A stretch of DNA of 64,000 bases from a candidate division CSSED10-310 bacterium. Lineage in GTDB: Bacteria > CSSED10-310. The stretch spans positions 124,001 through 188,000 of the forward strand of contig JAFGEQ010000019.1 in the NCBI GenBank assembly GCA_016931515.1, written 5' to 3'. This document shows, piece by piece, positions 16,478-25,904 of the stretch. The notes under the pieces were generated by a model. The model was not told the origin of the DNA. It searched no databases and saw only the letters and a program-made list of their open reading frames with translations. Made by a program: the position numbers and the translations under genes. The stretch's first letter is position 1, and the number at the start of each line of letters is the position of its first letter.

Positions 16478-17586
16478 TGGCATCGAAAGTATTTTTTCTC
16501 AGTTCCAGAGCCAAAATTCACAGCAGCCCCGCGGAACGATTCAGGAAGTTGATTGAATCAATCGGACTATCGTCTTTTAAAGCTGATGCCTCGGTCGCGT
16601 TGAAAATTCATTTTGGCGAAGAGGGTGCAACCGGTTACATTCATCCGACCTACGTCAGAACTCTTGTCACAATGCTGAAGGAGCGGCAGTGCCTGCCATT
16701 TTTAACTGATACCAATACGCTGTATCGGGGACCGCGATCCAACGGTGTGAAACACTATGAACTGGCGGTTCACAATGGATTCGGTTATGCCGCTGTGAAT
16801 GCTCCCATAGTAATCGCGGATGGGATCAAATCCCGCTCCGTAACGGAACTTCCTGCGGGTCCCCATCATTTCAAATCGGTCAAAATCGGTAGCGCAATTG
16901 CGGAAGCGGACGCACTGATATCTCTGAATCACTTCAAGGGCCATCTGGTGACCAGTTTTGGGGGAGCCATCAAGAACCTTTCCATGGGTTGCGGTTCCCG
17001 CGCAACAAAACAGCGCATGCATGCCGACATGCAACCGATTTTAACGGGAGACGACAAATGCGTCGGTTGCGGTCAATGTGTGCTGATCTGTCCGGTCAAT
17101 GCAATCAAGGTTACGGAGGGGACGGCGCGTTTCGATCTCGACCGATGCATCGGTTGCGCTGAATGCCTGTCATGTTGCCCCGAAGGTGCGATTCGTATCC
17201 AGTGGGCAGGTACCAGTGTGTCGGTTCAGCAGAAGATGGCGGAAGTCGCCCTGGCTGTGACTAAGCATTTTAAAACGAAGATACTGCATGTCAATTTTCT
17301 GCTGAATATTACTCCCGAATGTGATTGCCTCAAGTGGACGGACAACCCCATTGTTCAGGATATCGGTATTCTTGCTTCCAGAGATCCCGTTGCACTTGAT
17401 CAGGCCAGCCTGGATCTCGTTCGTGACGCACCCGGCCTCCCTGACAGCCAACTCGCTAACCCGGATTGTGCCGGGATAGATAAGTTCCCTCTCATCCACG
17501 AAAATGTCGATCCGGATGCTCAGTTGGCTTATGGAGAGACGATCGGACTGGGATCCCGGGATTATGAACGGATCACGGTAGGCTGA
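16477..17586 (+). CDS. DUF362 protein with two [4Fe-4S] ferredoxin motifs
   Basis: 369 residues. The N-terminal DUF362 domain shows KIHFGEEGATGYIHP, the later FLTDTNTLYRG and ALISLNHFKGHLVTSFGGAI. A ferredoxin insert has CVGCGQCVLICP (195-206) and CIGCAECLSCCP (224-235), each with four cysteines followed by Pro, typical of bacterial 2[4Fe-4S] ferredoxins. After it come INPD-like DUF362 features (LNITPECDCLKWTD; DPVALDQASLDLV). Function is unknown; these proteins are common in anaerobes. GGAGG is 7 nt upstream of the ATG. It sits between dtd and xseA, with no obvious functional link. Confidence 0.9.
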   Translation: MASKVFFLSSRAKIHSSPAERFRKLIESIGLSSFKADASVALKIHFGEEGATGYIHPTYVRTLVTMLKERQCLPFLTDTNTLYRGPRSNGVKHYELAVHNGFGYAAVNAPIVIADGIKSRSVTELPAGPHHFKSVKIGSAIAEADALISLNHFKGHLVTSFGGAIKNLSMGCGSRATKQRMHADMQPILTGDDKCVGCGQCVLICPVNAIKVTEGTARFDLDRCIGCAECLSCCPEGAIRIQWAGTSVSVQQKMAEVALAVTKHFKTKILHVNFLLNITPECDCLKWTDNPIVQDIGILASRDPVALDQASLDLVRDAPGLPDSQLANPDCAGIDKFPLIHENVDPDAQLAYGETIGLGSRDYERITVG

Positions 17587-17590
17587 CAAT

Positions 17591-19009
17591 ATGATCGGGA
17601 ATATACCGGAGAACGACACGCTGACGGTTACTGAATTAACAGGAAGAATAAAAAGAATTCTCGAGAAAAACATCGGGCGAATCTGGGTGCACGGTGAGAT
17701 ATCCAATTTTACTCATTATGCGTCAGGACATATGTACTTCAGCCTGAAAGATGCTTCAGCCCAAATCCGTTGTGTGATGTTCAGCGGTGCCAACCGTCAT
17801 TTACATTTTCGTCCGGAAAATGGAGCGCATGTCAGAGCGTCGGGAACGATCTCCGTTTATGCTCCACAAGGCAGTTATCAGCTAATCGTTTCTGAGATGC
17901 ATCCGACCGGGATGGGGGAGTTGCATCAGGCATTTGAAAATTTGAAGTTGAAACTGCAGACAGAAGGTTTGTTCGATGCGCGCTGGAAGAAACCGCTCCC
18001 CAAATTCCCGAAACGAATAGGTGTTGTCACATCACCTGATGGCGCAGCGATCTGTGACATAATGAATGTAATTCAACGGCGTTTTCCCCTGGTTGAACTC
18101 GTTCTGTGCCCGGCCCGTGTTCAGGGACTGACGGCGGCATCGGAGATCATCCGGGCCATTCACACTTTTCAACAGCTGCCTTTCGGAGAACGGCCCGATG
18201 TGCTGATAGTCGGCCGCGGAGGCGGTTCGATTGAAGACCTTTGGCCATTCAATGAGGAACCTCTTGCCCGGGCAGTTTTTCAGTGTGATATCCCGATTAT
18301 TTCAGCAGTCGGGCATGAAATCGACTTCACAATTTGCGATTTTGTCGCTGATCTGCGCGCGCCTACACCATCTGCAGCCGCTGAGGCAGCCGTTCCCGAT
18401 CAGCAGGAAATTCGCCAGACTTTAAAAAGCCTTTCAGGGAGACTGTCCCGTGAAATACTCAACGGAATAAAAACACGACGTCTTGAACTCGAGAAAAAAG
18501 AACATCATAACATGTTTCGTCCCGAATGGATGATCAGGGATTTGCAGATGAGTATGGACCGAATGTTTGACCAGTTAACAGCATTAATCAAGGAGCGACT
18601 TTATCTGACATCAACTCGTCTGGCTCAAATGAATGCCCTGTTGCTAAAGATGAAACCGGACACACATCTCATTCGCCTCCGATCCGAAATCGCAACCCTT
18701 GTCGCCCGGTTGACCTCAGCATGGCGGGCTGATTTGCATCAGCGGAAATCAGCCATGAATTCCATTCAAACCCGTATCAGCGCTTTCAATCTTCAACCAT
18801 TTCACAGGGCATTGGAATTAAGTGAAGCACGTCTGACCGGTCACGATCCGAGAAAAATTCTGCAAAAGGGTTATGCAATCTGCACCCATTCCGATGGGTC
18901 GATTGTATCATCTGTTCTCGAGACTGTTCCGAAGGAGACCGTGGGTGTGGAGTTAAAAGATGGATCTCTGGCCTGCGAGATATTGACTATCAGGAGGAAT
19001 GACGAATGA
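17591..19009 (+). CDS. xseA: exodeoxyribonuclease VII large subunit
   Basis: 472 residues, normal length. An OB-fold domain lies at the N-terminus (LTVTELTGRIKRILEKNIGR; WVHGEISNFTHYASGHMYFS), then the catalytic core with FPKRIGVVTSPDGAAICD, GRGGGSIEDLWPFN and SAVGHEIDFTICDFVADLRA followed by PTPSAAAE, then a long coiled coil and the C-terminal LQKGYAI segment. With XseB it degrades single-stranded DNA in both directions. The first ATG of the frame is used; the ribosome-binding site is weak (TAGG). The stop overlaps xseB by ATGA. Confidence 0.96.
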   Translation: MIGNIPENDTLTVTELTGRIKRILEKNIGRIWVHGEISNFTHYASGHMYFSLKDASAQIRCVMFSGANRHLHFRPENGAHVRASGTISVYAPQGSYQLIVSEMHPTGMGELHQAFENLKLKLQTEGLFDARWKKPLPKFPKRIGVVTSPDGAAICDIMNVIQRRFPLVELVLCPARVQGLTAASEIIRAIHTFQQLPFGERPDVLIVGRGGGSIEDLWPFNEEPLARAVFQCDIPIISAVGHEIDFTICDFVADLRAPTPSAAAEAAVPDQQEIRQTLKSLSGRLSREILNGIKTRRLELEKKEHHNMFRPEWMIRDLQMSMDRMFDQLTALIKERLYLTSTRLAQMNALLLKMKPDTHLIRLRSEIATLVARLTSAWRADLHQRKSAMNSIQTRISAFNLQPFHRALELSEARLTGHDPRKILQKGYAICTHSDGSIVSSVLETVPKETVGVELKDGSLACEILTIRRNDE

Positions 19010-19281
19010 ATAAAGCCAGCAAATCTGATCAGATCCCGATTGAGGAAATGTCATTTGAGGAATCGTACCAGGAGTTGCAGCTTCTTGTCGAAAAGTTTGA
19101 GAAGGGACAGTTGCGTTTATCTGAGTCTGTGGAACGATTTGAGCGTGGCATGAACTTGCTGAAAAGGTGCAATCAGCAGTTGAACGAAGCGGAAGCAAGA
19201 GTTGAAAAATTGCTACACCGAATCGAGCCGTTGATGGACTCAGAGTTGAAGGAAACAGAATTCCCGGATGAAAACGACTGA
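19006..19281 (+). CDS. xseB: exodeoxyribonuclease VII small subunit
   Basis: 91 residues. The family helix hairpin is clear: SFEESYQELQLLVEKFEKGQ, then LSESVERFERGMNLLKRCNQ and NEAEARVEKLL. It binds the coiled coil of XseA. AGGAGG is 8 nt before the ATG, and the start overlaps the xseA stop by 4 nt. Confidence 0.95.
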   Translation: MNKASKSDQIPIEEMSFEESYQELQLLVEKFEKGQLRLSESVERFERGMNLLKRCNQQLNEAEARVEKLLHRIEPLMDSELKETEFPDEND

Positions 19282-19319
19282 CATTACTCACTTTCAGCTC
19301 ATGAACGGAGTCAGGATTC

Positions 19320-20273
19320 ATGGCGGATAAATCAAGGATAGGGTGGATTGCGGTAAGGGACTATCTCTGGCAATTCGTCAAGAAAATCCTGCCGCTCATT
19401 TTATTGCTTTTGATCGCACGATATATTGCGCGAGATTGGTCTCGAATACTGGATATATTGCACAATATTTCACGCCCGTGGATGAGTTTATCCCTGATAT
19501 GTTATCTGGCCGGCGTCACTCTCATCGGCTGGAACTGGGTGACGGTATTGAGACTGTTGGGTACCGAATGCGGATTATTGGGTGGGTTCCGCAGTTACTT
19601 CTATTCAATGCTGGTCAAATACATACCCGGTCGAATATGGGGGGCTGCAGGACGAATCATGTTTGCACGGCAGGCAGGAATCCCGGAAGGAACCTCCGCA
19701 CTGGGTATCATTATGGAATCCTTATTGCTGATGTGCTCTGCTGCAATTGTCGGTTTTTTCCTGATTGGCACCTTTCACTCCCTGCCAGTTGAAGTTCGGG
19801 TGCTGATGCTGACATCACCGTTATTGATTATTCTGCTGCACCCGCTGATTATTCATCACGGTGTTCAATTTCTCGGGAAACGATTCCCAAAATATGTGGT
19901 CGAAATGAGTCGAATACCCGGCACCGGTTCCATATGTATGCTTCTCATCCGATACTGTTTCGTTTGGATATTCCAGGGAGTCGGATTCTGGTGTGCGTTG
20001 AAGGCTATGGTTGATTTTTCACCTCGCTATATGTTGATGTGTATTGGCGGAAATACATTGGCTTGGCTGGCGGGATTTCTCATTGTTTTAACGCCTGCAG
20101 GCCTGGGTGTGAGGGAGATTATCATAACGAGGTTGACGTATGGTATCATTGGTGAAGGACCCGCAGCCATGATCGCATTGATCTCTAGAATCGCAGTAAT
20201 CGTCTGTGAATTGGCCGGTTCGGCTGTTATTTCGGTCATTTTTTTCATTCATTCCCGGAGAGTCAGAGGATGA
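19320..20273 (+). CDS. lysylphosphatidylglycerol synthase/flippase-like membrane protein
   Basis: 317 residues with about eight hydrophobic helices. The pattern matches the UPF0104/LPG synthase transmembrane (AglD-like) family: LLIARYIARDW, a stretch resembling VKYIPGRIWGAAGR (typically KY.PG..G in this family), and near the end TPAGLGVREIII followed by LTYGIIGEGPAA. Family members flip or modify lipids and lipid-linked sugars at the inner membrane. No catalytic domain is attached, so a flippase-like role is more likely than aminoacyl transfer. It lies 38 nt after xseB. Confidence 0.83.
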   Translation: MADKSRIGWIAVRDYLWQFVKKILPLILLLLIARYIARDWSRILDILHNISRPWMSLSLICYLAGVTLIGWNWVTVLRLLGTECGLLGGFRSYFYSMLVKYIPGRIWGAAGRIMFARQAGIPEGTSALGIIMESLLLMCSAAIVGFFLIGTFHSLPVEVRVLMLTSPLLIILLHPLIIHHGVQFLGKRFPKYVVEMSRIPGTGSICMLLIRYCFVWIFQGVGFWCALKAMVDFSPRYMLMCIGGNTLAWLAGFLIVLTPAGLGVREIIITRLTYGIIGEGPAAMIALISRIAVIVCELAGSAVISVIFFIHSRRVRG

Positions 20274-20387
20274 GGTGGGACAAAGTTGCTCCAATCCGGA
20301 TGTTCTGTTCCGGAACCGCAGGAATGCTTGACCGCGCAAGGTTTCAATGTTAGACATATGCGATGTTTGAGAACGGAAAACCCGATC

Positions 20388-20415
20388 TTGGCATAGTTTT
20401 TTTTAATTGTATTTT
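20388..20415 (+). promoter_or_regulatory. predicted promoter upstream of leuS
   Basis: TTGGCA (20388-20393), 16-nt spacer rich in T, TATTTT (20410-20415). The leader to the leuS ATG would be about 14 nt, enough for the AAGGA site at 20421-20425. Confidence 0.42.
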
Positions 20416-20435
20416 TCTACAAGGATGGACGGCAG

Positions 20436-23057
20436 ATGGAGGAATTCTACTCATTCGGTGAAATTGAAAAACGCTGGCAGGCGATTTGGGCTGAGCGAGG
20501 GGTTTTTGAATGTCATGAAGACGAGGGCAAGCAGAAGTTTTATTGTCTGGAAATGTACCCTTATCCGTCCGGCAAATTGCACATGGGTCACGTTCGTAAC
20601 TATGCGATTGGTGACGCGATAGCCCGTTTCAAACTCATGAATGGATTTTCGGTCATGCATCCGATGGGTTGGGATGCCTTTGGATTGCCCGCTGAGAATG
20701 CTGCGATAGAGCGGGGTATTCATCCCGCGAAATGGACGTATGCAAATATTGATAACATGCGAGACCAGTTCAAGCGGATAGGGTATTCTTTCGACTGGTC
20801 GAGAGAAGTTGCCACCTGTGATCCTTCGTATTACCGATGGTGCCAGTGGTTGTTTCTTCAGATGCTCAAAAAAGGCATCGCATATAGAAAAACAACGGAT
20901 GTGAACTGGTGCGAAAGTTGTCGTACTGTTCTAGCCAATGAGCAGGTCGAGTCCGGCAATGTATGCTGGCGATGCGGGAAAGAGGTGGAAATTCGGGAAA
21001 TGGAAGGTTGGTTTCTGAAGATCACCGATTATGCCGACGAATTGCTCAGTCATCACGAGAAGCTTTCGGGACATTGGCCGGATCGCGTGCTGACGATGCA
21101 GAAGAACTGGATAGGACGCAGTGAGGGAGCCTATGTTGATTTCCCGCTGGTGAATTCCGAGAGGAAAATAAGGGTTTTCACAACCCGTCCGGACACTTTG
21201 TTCGGTGCGACATTCATGGTTCTGGCTCCGGAAAATCCTCTTGTCATCGAGATAGCGGATTCATCTGAGCGTCGACAAGAACTGCAGAGGTTCGCTGACA
21301 AAGCAAAGCATGCGGATATTATTGAGCGTACTGATATCGGTATTCCCAAGGAGGGTTGTTTCACTGGATCGTATGCGATCAATCCCATGACTGGTGAGAA
21401 AATTCCGATCTGGGTGAGTGATTTTGTACTCTGGGGATACGGGACAGGTGCAATCATGTCTGTCCCCGCCCATGACCAGAGGGATTTTGAATTTGCCAGG
21501 AAATACGATCTTCCGATTCGGATAGTGATTGCTCCTGAAGGCAGGGATCTTGATCCGGGGAAAATGACGGAGGCTTTCGAGGCGGTTGGCAGGATGGTCA
21601 ATTCAAGCGCCTTCAACGGGCTCAGCAGTGATGTGGGCATCAGGGAGATCACACGATTTCTGGAGGAAAAAGGTATTGGTGAACACGCGGTGACATATCG
21701 TCTCCGTGACTGGGGGATTTCCCGTCAACGATACTGGGGAACACCGATACCTGTCATTTACTGTGATTCCTGCGGGACTGTGCCGGTTCCGGAAACCGAT
21801 TTGCCGGTTATTCTGCCTCAGGATATCAGTTTCGACTGGTCTCGTGGTGGTAATCCGCTGAATCAGGCACTGGAGTTCGTGTCAACGACATGTCCGGTCT
21901 GTGGAAAGCCTGCGCGCAGGGAAACTGATACAATGGATACCTTTATCGATTCGTCGTGGTATTTCAGCCGTTACTGTGATCCTCGGAATGATCAGCAGAT
22001 CGTCGATCCGAAGAAAAACGATTACTGGCTTCCTGTCGATCAATACATTGGAGGAATCGAACATGCTGTCATGCACCTCCTGTATGCGCGCTTCATACAT
22101 AAAATAATCAGGGATCTGGGATACTCCAAGACCGACGAGCCTTTTGCCAATCTGCTCACTCAGGGGATGGTTTGCCTGGAAGTGCTGCGGTGTCCCCGGG
22201 ATGGGTATCTTTATCCCGATGAAGCGATCGATAACGGCAATGGATCTTATACCTGCCGGATGTGCGGATCCGAAGCGGAAGTGGGGCGGTCGGAAAAGAT
22301 GTCCAAATCCAAGAGAAATACCAAGGATCCTGAAGATTACCTTGCTCGTTTCGGAGCGGATACTATCCGGATGTTTTCTCTTTTTGCTGCTCCACCGGTA
22401 CGAGATCTCGATTGGAGTGACAGTGGGGTGGAAGGGGTCTTCCGATTCCTGAAACGAATATGGCGGTTTGTTTTCGATCATCTGGAGTTGTTGAAAAATT
22501 GTGCGGCGGAGAATGTAATTGAATTCCTGCCGGGAACCGGTTCCACTGACGAACTGCGGCAGAAGACTCATGCAGCGATTAAGCGAATTTCTCAAGATTT
22601 CGATGGCAGGTATCGTTTCAACACATCCATCAGCGCATGCATGGAAATCGTCAATTATCTTTATGCGATGGAAATTCCTGAAGGGGGGCACCCGGATTAT
22701 TCTGCAACCCGAGCGGTAGTGAGGGAGGCGGTCCGTGCAATGATTCAGGTGTTGAATCCATTTGCTCCACATATAATGGAAGAGCTCTGGAGCCTATTGG
22801 GTGGATCGGCACTGTTGGCAACCGGACCCTGGCCGGCCTGGGATGAAGCTATCGCACGTGAAAAAATGATCGAAATTCCGGTACAGGTCAATGGTAAAAT
22901 TCGTACCCGTCTGGAGGTTCCGGCAGATACTCCGGATGAGATACTGGAGGAACTTGTTCGCAATGATGAAACTGTTAACTCCTGGTTGAACGGGCAGTCG
23001 ATTGGTAAGATCATTATTGTTCCCAATCGGCTGATCAATGTGGTCATCAAGAAATGA
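20436..23057 (+). CDS. leuS: leucyl-tRNA synthetase
   Basis: 873 residues, full length. The class I motif HMGH is at 49-52 and KMSKS at 621-625. Between them are a zinc-type knuckle (CESCRTVLANEQ with CWRCG), the CP1 editing domain (TTRPDTLFGATF; GTGAIMSVPAHDQRDFEFAR) and a second cysteine set (CDSC with CPVCG), then CRMCG before KMSKS. The C-terminal anticodon-binding helical domain and the NGKIRTR segment are complete. It charges tRNA-Leu. AAGGA lies 10 nt upstream of the ATG. The stop overlaps lptE (ATGA). Confidence 0.98.
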   Translation: MEEFYSFGEIEKRWQAIWAERGVFECHEDEGKQKFYCLEMYPYPSGKLHMGHVRNYAIGDAIARFKLMNGFSVMHPMGWDAFGLPAENAAIERGIHPAKWTYANIDNMRDQFKRIGYSFDWSREVATCDPSYYRWCQWLFLQMLKKGIAYRKTTDVNWCESCRTVLANEQVESGNVCWRCGKEVEIREMEGWFLKITDYADELLSHHEKLSGHWPDRVLTMQKNWIGRSEGAYVDFPLVNSERKIRVFTTRPDTLFGATFMVLAPENPLVIEIADSSERRQELQRFADKAKHADIIERTDIGIPKEGCFTGSYAINPMTGEKIPIWVSDFVLWGYGTGAIMSVPAHDQRDFEFARKYDLPIRIVIAPEGRDLDPGKMTEAFEAVGRMVNSSAFNGLSSDVGIREITRFLEEKGIGEHAVTYRLRDWGISRQRYWGTPIPVIYCDSCGTVPVPETDLPVILPQDISFDWSRGGNPLNQALEFVSTTCPVCGKPARRETDTMDTFIDSSWYFSRYCDPRNDQQIVDPKKNDYWLPVDQYIGGIEHAVMHLLYARFIHKIIRDLGYSKTDEPFANLLTQGMVCLEVLRCPRDGYLYPDEAIDNGNGSYTCRMCGSEAEVGRSEKMSKSKRNTKDPEDYLARFGADTIRMFSLFAAPPVRDLDWSDSGVEGVFRFLKRIWRFVFDHLELLKNCAAENVIEFLPGTGSTDELRQKTHAAIKRISQDFDGRYRFNTSISACMEIVNYLYAMEIPEGGHPDYSATRAVVREAVRAMIQVLNPFAPHIMEELWSLLGGSALLATGPWPAWDEAIAREKMIEIPVQVNGKIRTRLEVPADTPDEILEELVRNDETVNSWLNGQSIGKIIIVPNRLINVVIKK

Positions 23058-23572
23058 AACATCGCACAGGTTACAGTTTGTTTCTGAGCCTGCTGCTGCT
23101 GGGTTCAGGTTGCGGCTATAGTCTGAGTGGAATGGGGAACTCACTGCCGCCTCATATGAAAAGAATTCTGGTCACAGTCTTTCAGAACGAATCATACGAA
23201 TATGGTCTTGAGAGTGTTATCACACAAGAGTTGACAGCTTCTTTCAATCGTCGGTCCGGTATTAAAACTGTTCAGAAACTCAGTGACGCCGATGCCATTT
23301 TGGAAGGGAGCATCAAATCATATGAATATGTTCCAACACTCAATGCCCAGAGGCAGGTAACGCAATACTATATTAACATCACGGCGGAAGTCCGGTTACG
23401 TGATCTGATTGAGGACAGTGTCTACTGGGAAAACAAATCCTATCGGTTTCATGAAGTATACAGGATCAGTGACGGAGTCAGTTCTGTGCAGACCAATCGG
23501 CAGGAAGCCTGGCAGGACGCAGCCGAGGACTTTGCTGAAAGTATTGCAAGCATTCTGCTGGAAGGATTTTAA
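23054..23572 (+). CDS. lptE: LPS assembly lipoprotein LptE
   Basis: 172 residues. A lipoprotein signal ends in LLLLGSGC with the acylated cysteine near residue 20, followed by GYSLSG, the typical LptE start. The body has the LptE alternation: LPPHMKRILVTVFQNESYEY, LESVITQELTASFNRR, DADAILEGSIKSYEYVP and VYWENKSYRF. It is the outer-membrane partner plugging LptD during LPS insertion; lptD is not in the window. The start overlaps leuS by 4 nt and its stop overlaps the permease start (TAATG). Confidence 0.85.
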   Translation: MKHRTGYSLFLSLLLLGSGCGYSLSGMGNSLPPHMKRILVTVFQNESYEYGLESVITQELTASFNRRSGIKTVQKLSDADAILEGSIKSYEYVPTLNAQRQVTQYYINITAEVRLRDLIEDSVYWENKSYRFHEVYRISDGVSSVQTNRQEAWQDAAEDFAESIASILLEGF

Positions 23573-24393
23573 TGCAGTCGGTGACACGCCGCTTCATACC
23601 GGACCGCAATACCTGGGAACTCCTGGGTAATTTCACGGCCCGAAATTTAAAACTGAAGTATCAAGCCTCCGTCCTGGGTTTCCTCTGGTCGCTGATTACT
23701 CCTTTGATGCAGATGCTGATCTATACAGTCGTTTTCTCGGTCATTATTCGTGTCAAAGTCGACTGGCCTTTTGCCGTGTTTCTGCTGACTGCCCAATTGC
23801 CATGGATTTTTTTCTCCAGCAGCCTGATGATGGGCGCCAGCAGCATCATCGAACATGGAAATTTAATAAAAAAAGTTAGTTTCAACAGATCGCTTTTACC
23901 CATCGCAACGGTTTGTTCCAATTTGATCAACTTCGGAATTACTCTGGTTGTCCTCGCAGGGTTCCTGGCCTGTTACAAAATCCCCGTCAGCAGCCATATC
24001 ATCCTTCTGATCCCGGCACTGGTCATCCTCGCTCTATTCACGCTGGGACTGACCTTTATTACAGCAGCTCTTGCGGTTTTCTTCAGGGATATCTTTCATA
24101 TCCTGGAAGTGATCCTGCTGGTCTGGTTCTGGTCGGTTCCTGTTGTTTATCCCATCCATCCGGATCATTTGTCGCTGTTAAACGGTCTTCCTGAGAAATG
24201 GGAATGGTTTCGCAGTGTATATCGGCTGAACCCGATGGTCGACATGCTGGAGATGTTCAGATACACGTTTTTGTATCATGAGTGGCCCCCTCCAACCATG
24301 ATCCTGTCACTCTTTCTGGTTGCACTATTGACTGCCGTTGCAGGATTTTGGATTTTCAGAAAGGTTTCTCCCAATTTCGCCCGGGAGATATGA
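23572..24393 (+). CDS. wzm: ABC-2 type polysaccharide export permease (Wzm-like)
   Basis: 273 residues with six predicted transmembrane helices. The family start (RNLKLKYQASVLGFLWSLIT, then PLMQMLIYTVVFSVI) and the re-entrant region LPWIFFSSSLMMGASSI are recognisable. With the ATPase encoded next it should export a lipid-linked polysaccharide such as O-antigen across the inner membrane. GGAAGGA is 5 nt before the ATG, which overlaps the lptE stop. Confidence 0.93.
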   Translation: MQSVTRRFIPDRNTWELLGNFTARNLKLKYQASVLGFLWSLITPLMQMLIYTVVFSVIIRVKVDWPFAVFLLTAQLPWIFFSSSLMMGASSIIEHGNLIKKVSFNRSLLPIATVCSNLINFGITLVVLAGFLACYKIPVSSHIILLIPALVILALFTLGLTFITAALAVFFRDIFHILEVILLVWFWSVPVVYPIHPDHLSLLNGLPEKWEWFRSVYRLNPMVDMLEMFRYTFLYHEWPPPTMILSLFLVALLTAVAGFWIFRKVSPNFAREI

Positions 24394-24397
24394 CGAT

Positions 24398-25642
24398 ATG
24401 AAATACATCGTGGAGTGTGAAAACATCGGTATGCAGTTCAAGCGGTACCGGGAAAAGAACCGGATGCTGCGGTGGACAATATTGAATCAGTTGCGGAAGC
24501 GGCAGCCCAATGAGACGTTCTGGGCGCTGAAAAATGTCGGCTTCACCGTGCGTCCGGGCGAGACATTTGGGATCGTTGGAGAGAACGGATCTGGAAAATC
24601 CACAATGCTGAAACTGATCACCGGGATCATGAAACCGGATACCGGCACAATCAAGGTTCTCGGTCGAGTATCGGCATTATTGGAGCTTGGAGCTGGATTC
24701 CACCCGGATTTGACGGGGACCGAGAACATCTATCTGAACGGATCGATAATGGGATTGACTCGATCGGAGATCCGTTCCAAATTCAGCGAAATTGTCCGAT
24801 TTTCGGAGTTGCACGATTTCATTGATACGCCCATCAAGCATTACAGCAGTGGGATGTACATGCGACTGGGTTTCAGCATCGCAATCAACGTTGATCCCGA
24901 TATCCTGGTTATTGATGAAGTGTTGGCTGTCGGCGATCAGGGTTTTCAGAGCAAGTGTCTCGACAGGATCCGTGATTTCAAACGTCTGGGAAAGACGATT
25001 ATCTTCGTGTCACATGATCTGGGTGTAACGTCCCAGCTATGCTCCAGGGCTGTGTGGCTGGATGGCGGGGAAGTGGCTGCGCGTGGCAGTACGCAACGGG
25101 TTGTTGATCATTACAGAAAGCGTGTACAGGAAACAGTCGAAGTCCGGTTGGAGGAGGAGCATCGGACGGTGGAAGCAGACGTTGAAAATCGTTGGGGCAA
25201 TCGGGAAGTAGAGATTACTCGAGTCGAATTTCTGGATGATGATAATCATTCAACCCATGCATTCAAGACCGGATCAATGATGCAGGTGAAAATTCACTGG
25301 GCTGCGAAGAACAGGGTTGAAAAACCGGTGTTCGGAGTGGGGATACACAGGAATGACGGGGTTCATGTGAATGGCCCTAATACAAAATTTACCGGTAGTA
25401 TTCCCTCTTATATCGAAGGGCATGGAGCGGTTGTTTATCGTATTGAACAATTGAACTTACTACCCGGTACGTATTATTTTTCAGCTGCGATATATGATTA
25501 CGATATCACAGTACCATTCGATCATCACGAGCAGTTGTATGCTTTCATGGTAATTCCTGGCGATTGTGAAGAGGAATATGGTACGTTTTACATGCCATCG
25601 CAATGGTCATATGAGGGTAGCTATGGGCCGATCATCGAATGA
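24398..25642 (+). CDS. wzt: ABC polysaccharide exporter ATPase with C-terminal Wzt domain
   Basis: 414 residues from the ATG at 24398, 4 nt after the permease stop, with GGGAG upstream. Walker A GENGSGKS is at 61-68; the signature is YSSGMYMRLGFSIA, Walker B DILVIDEVLAVGD and switch VSHDLG. The C-terminal 140 residues form a Wzt carbohydrate-binding-type beta domain (REVEITRVEFLDDD; VFGVGIHRNDGVHVNGPNT; LPGTYYFSAAIYDYD), which in O-antigen systems recognises the capped glycan end. An O-antigen-type glycan with terminal modification is therefore likely. Confidence 0.94.
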   Translation: MKYIVECENIGMQFKRYREKNRMLRWTILNQLRKRQPNETFWALKNVGFTVRPGETFGIVGENGSGKSTMLKLITGIMKPDTGTIKVLGRVSALLELGAGFHPDLTGTENIYLNGSIMGLTRSEIRSKFSEIVRFSELHDFIDTPIKHYSSGMYMRLGFSIAINVDPDILVIDEVLAVGDQGFQSKCLDRIRDFKRLGKTIIFVSHDLGVTSQLCSRAVWLDGGEVAARGSTQRVVDHYRKRVQETVEVRLEEEHRTVEADVENRWGNREVEITRVEFLDDDNHSTHAFKTGSMMQVKIHWAAKNRVEKPVFGVGIHRNDGVHVNGPNTKFTGSIPSYIEGHGAVVYRIEQLNLLPGTYYFSAAIYDYDITVPFDHHEQLYAFMVIPGDCEEEYGTFYMPSQWSYEGSYGPIIE

Positions 25643-25904
25643 AGAGTTAGAATCTCTGAAAGCGACTGTAAACGAAAAAAGCCGATTGATTGACCAGCAG
25701 ATAGATATCATCAACCGGCAGCTGGAAGCTCTCGCTCAGATGAATGATTTGCAACGACAACTCCAGCAATGCCGAGGACTACTTTCGGAATCGAACGCTC
25801 GGATAGATGGTCTGGAGAAAGAAATCACCAAGTTGGAAATGTTCCGTAAACGAGTAAGAAATCAATGGTTTATAAGATTGATGCACTGGTTTCGTGATGA
25901 ATAA
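25623..25904 (+). CDS. small coiled-coil protein in the polysaccharide export operon
   Basis: 93 residues, not recognised. From residue 6 to about 75 it is a heptad-rich coiled coil (NEELESLKATVNEKSRLIDQ; INRQLEALAQMNDLQRQLQQ; RIDGLEKEITKLEMFRKRV), and it ends in a basic/aromatic segment QWFIRLMHWFRDE that could bind a membrane or partner. It starts at an ATG overlapping the wzt stop by 20 nt, with GAGGG upstream. Long coiled coils act as molecular rulers in some O-antigen systems (WbdD), which makes a chain-length or scaffolding role conceivable but unproven. Confidence 0.6.
   Translation: MGRSSNEELESLKATVNEKSRLIDQQIDIINRQLEALAQMNDLQRQLQQCRGLLSESNARIDGLEKEITKLEMFRKRVRNQWFIRLMHWFRDE

Noticed and set aside
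21882-22772. 296-codon minus-strand open frame
   Set aside because: Lies wholly within leuS on the other strand and shows no family motif.
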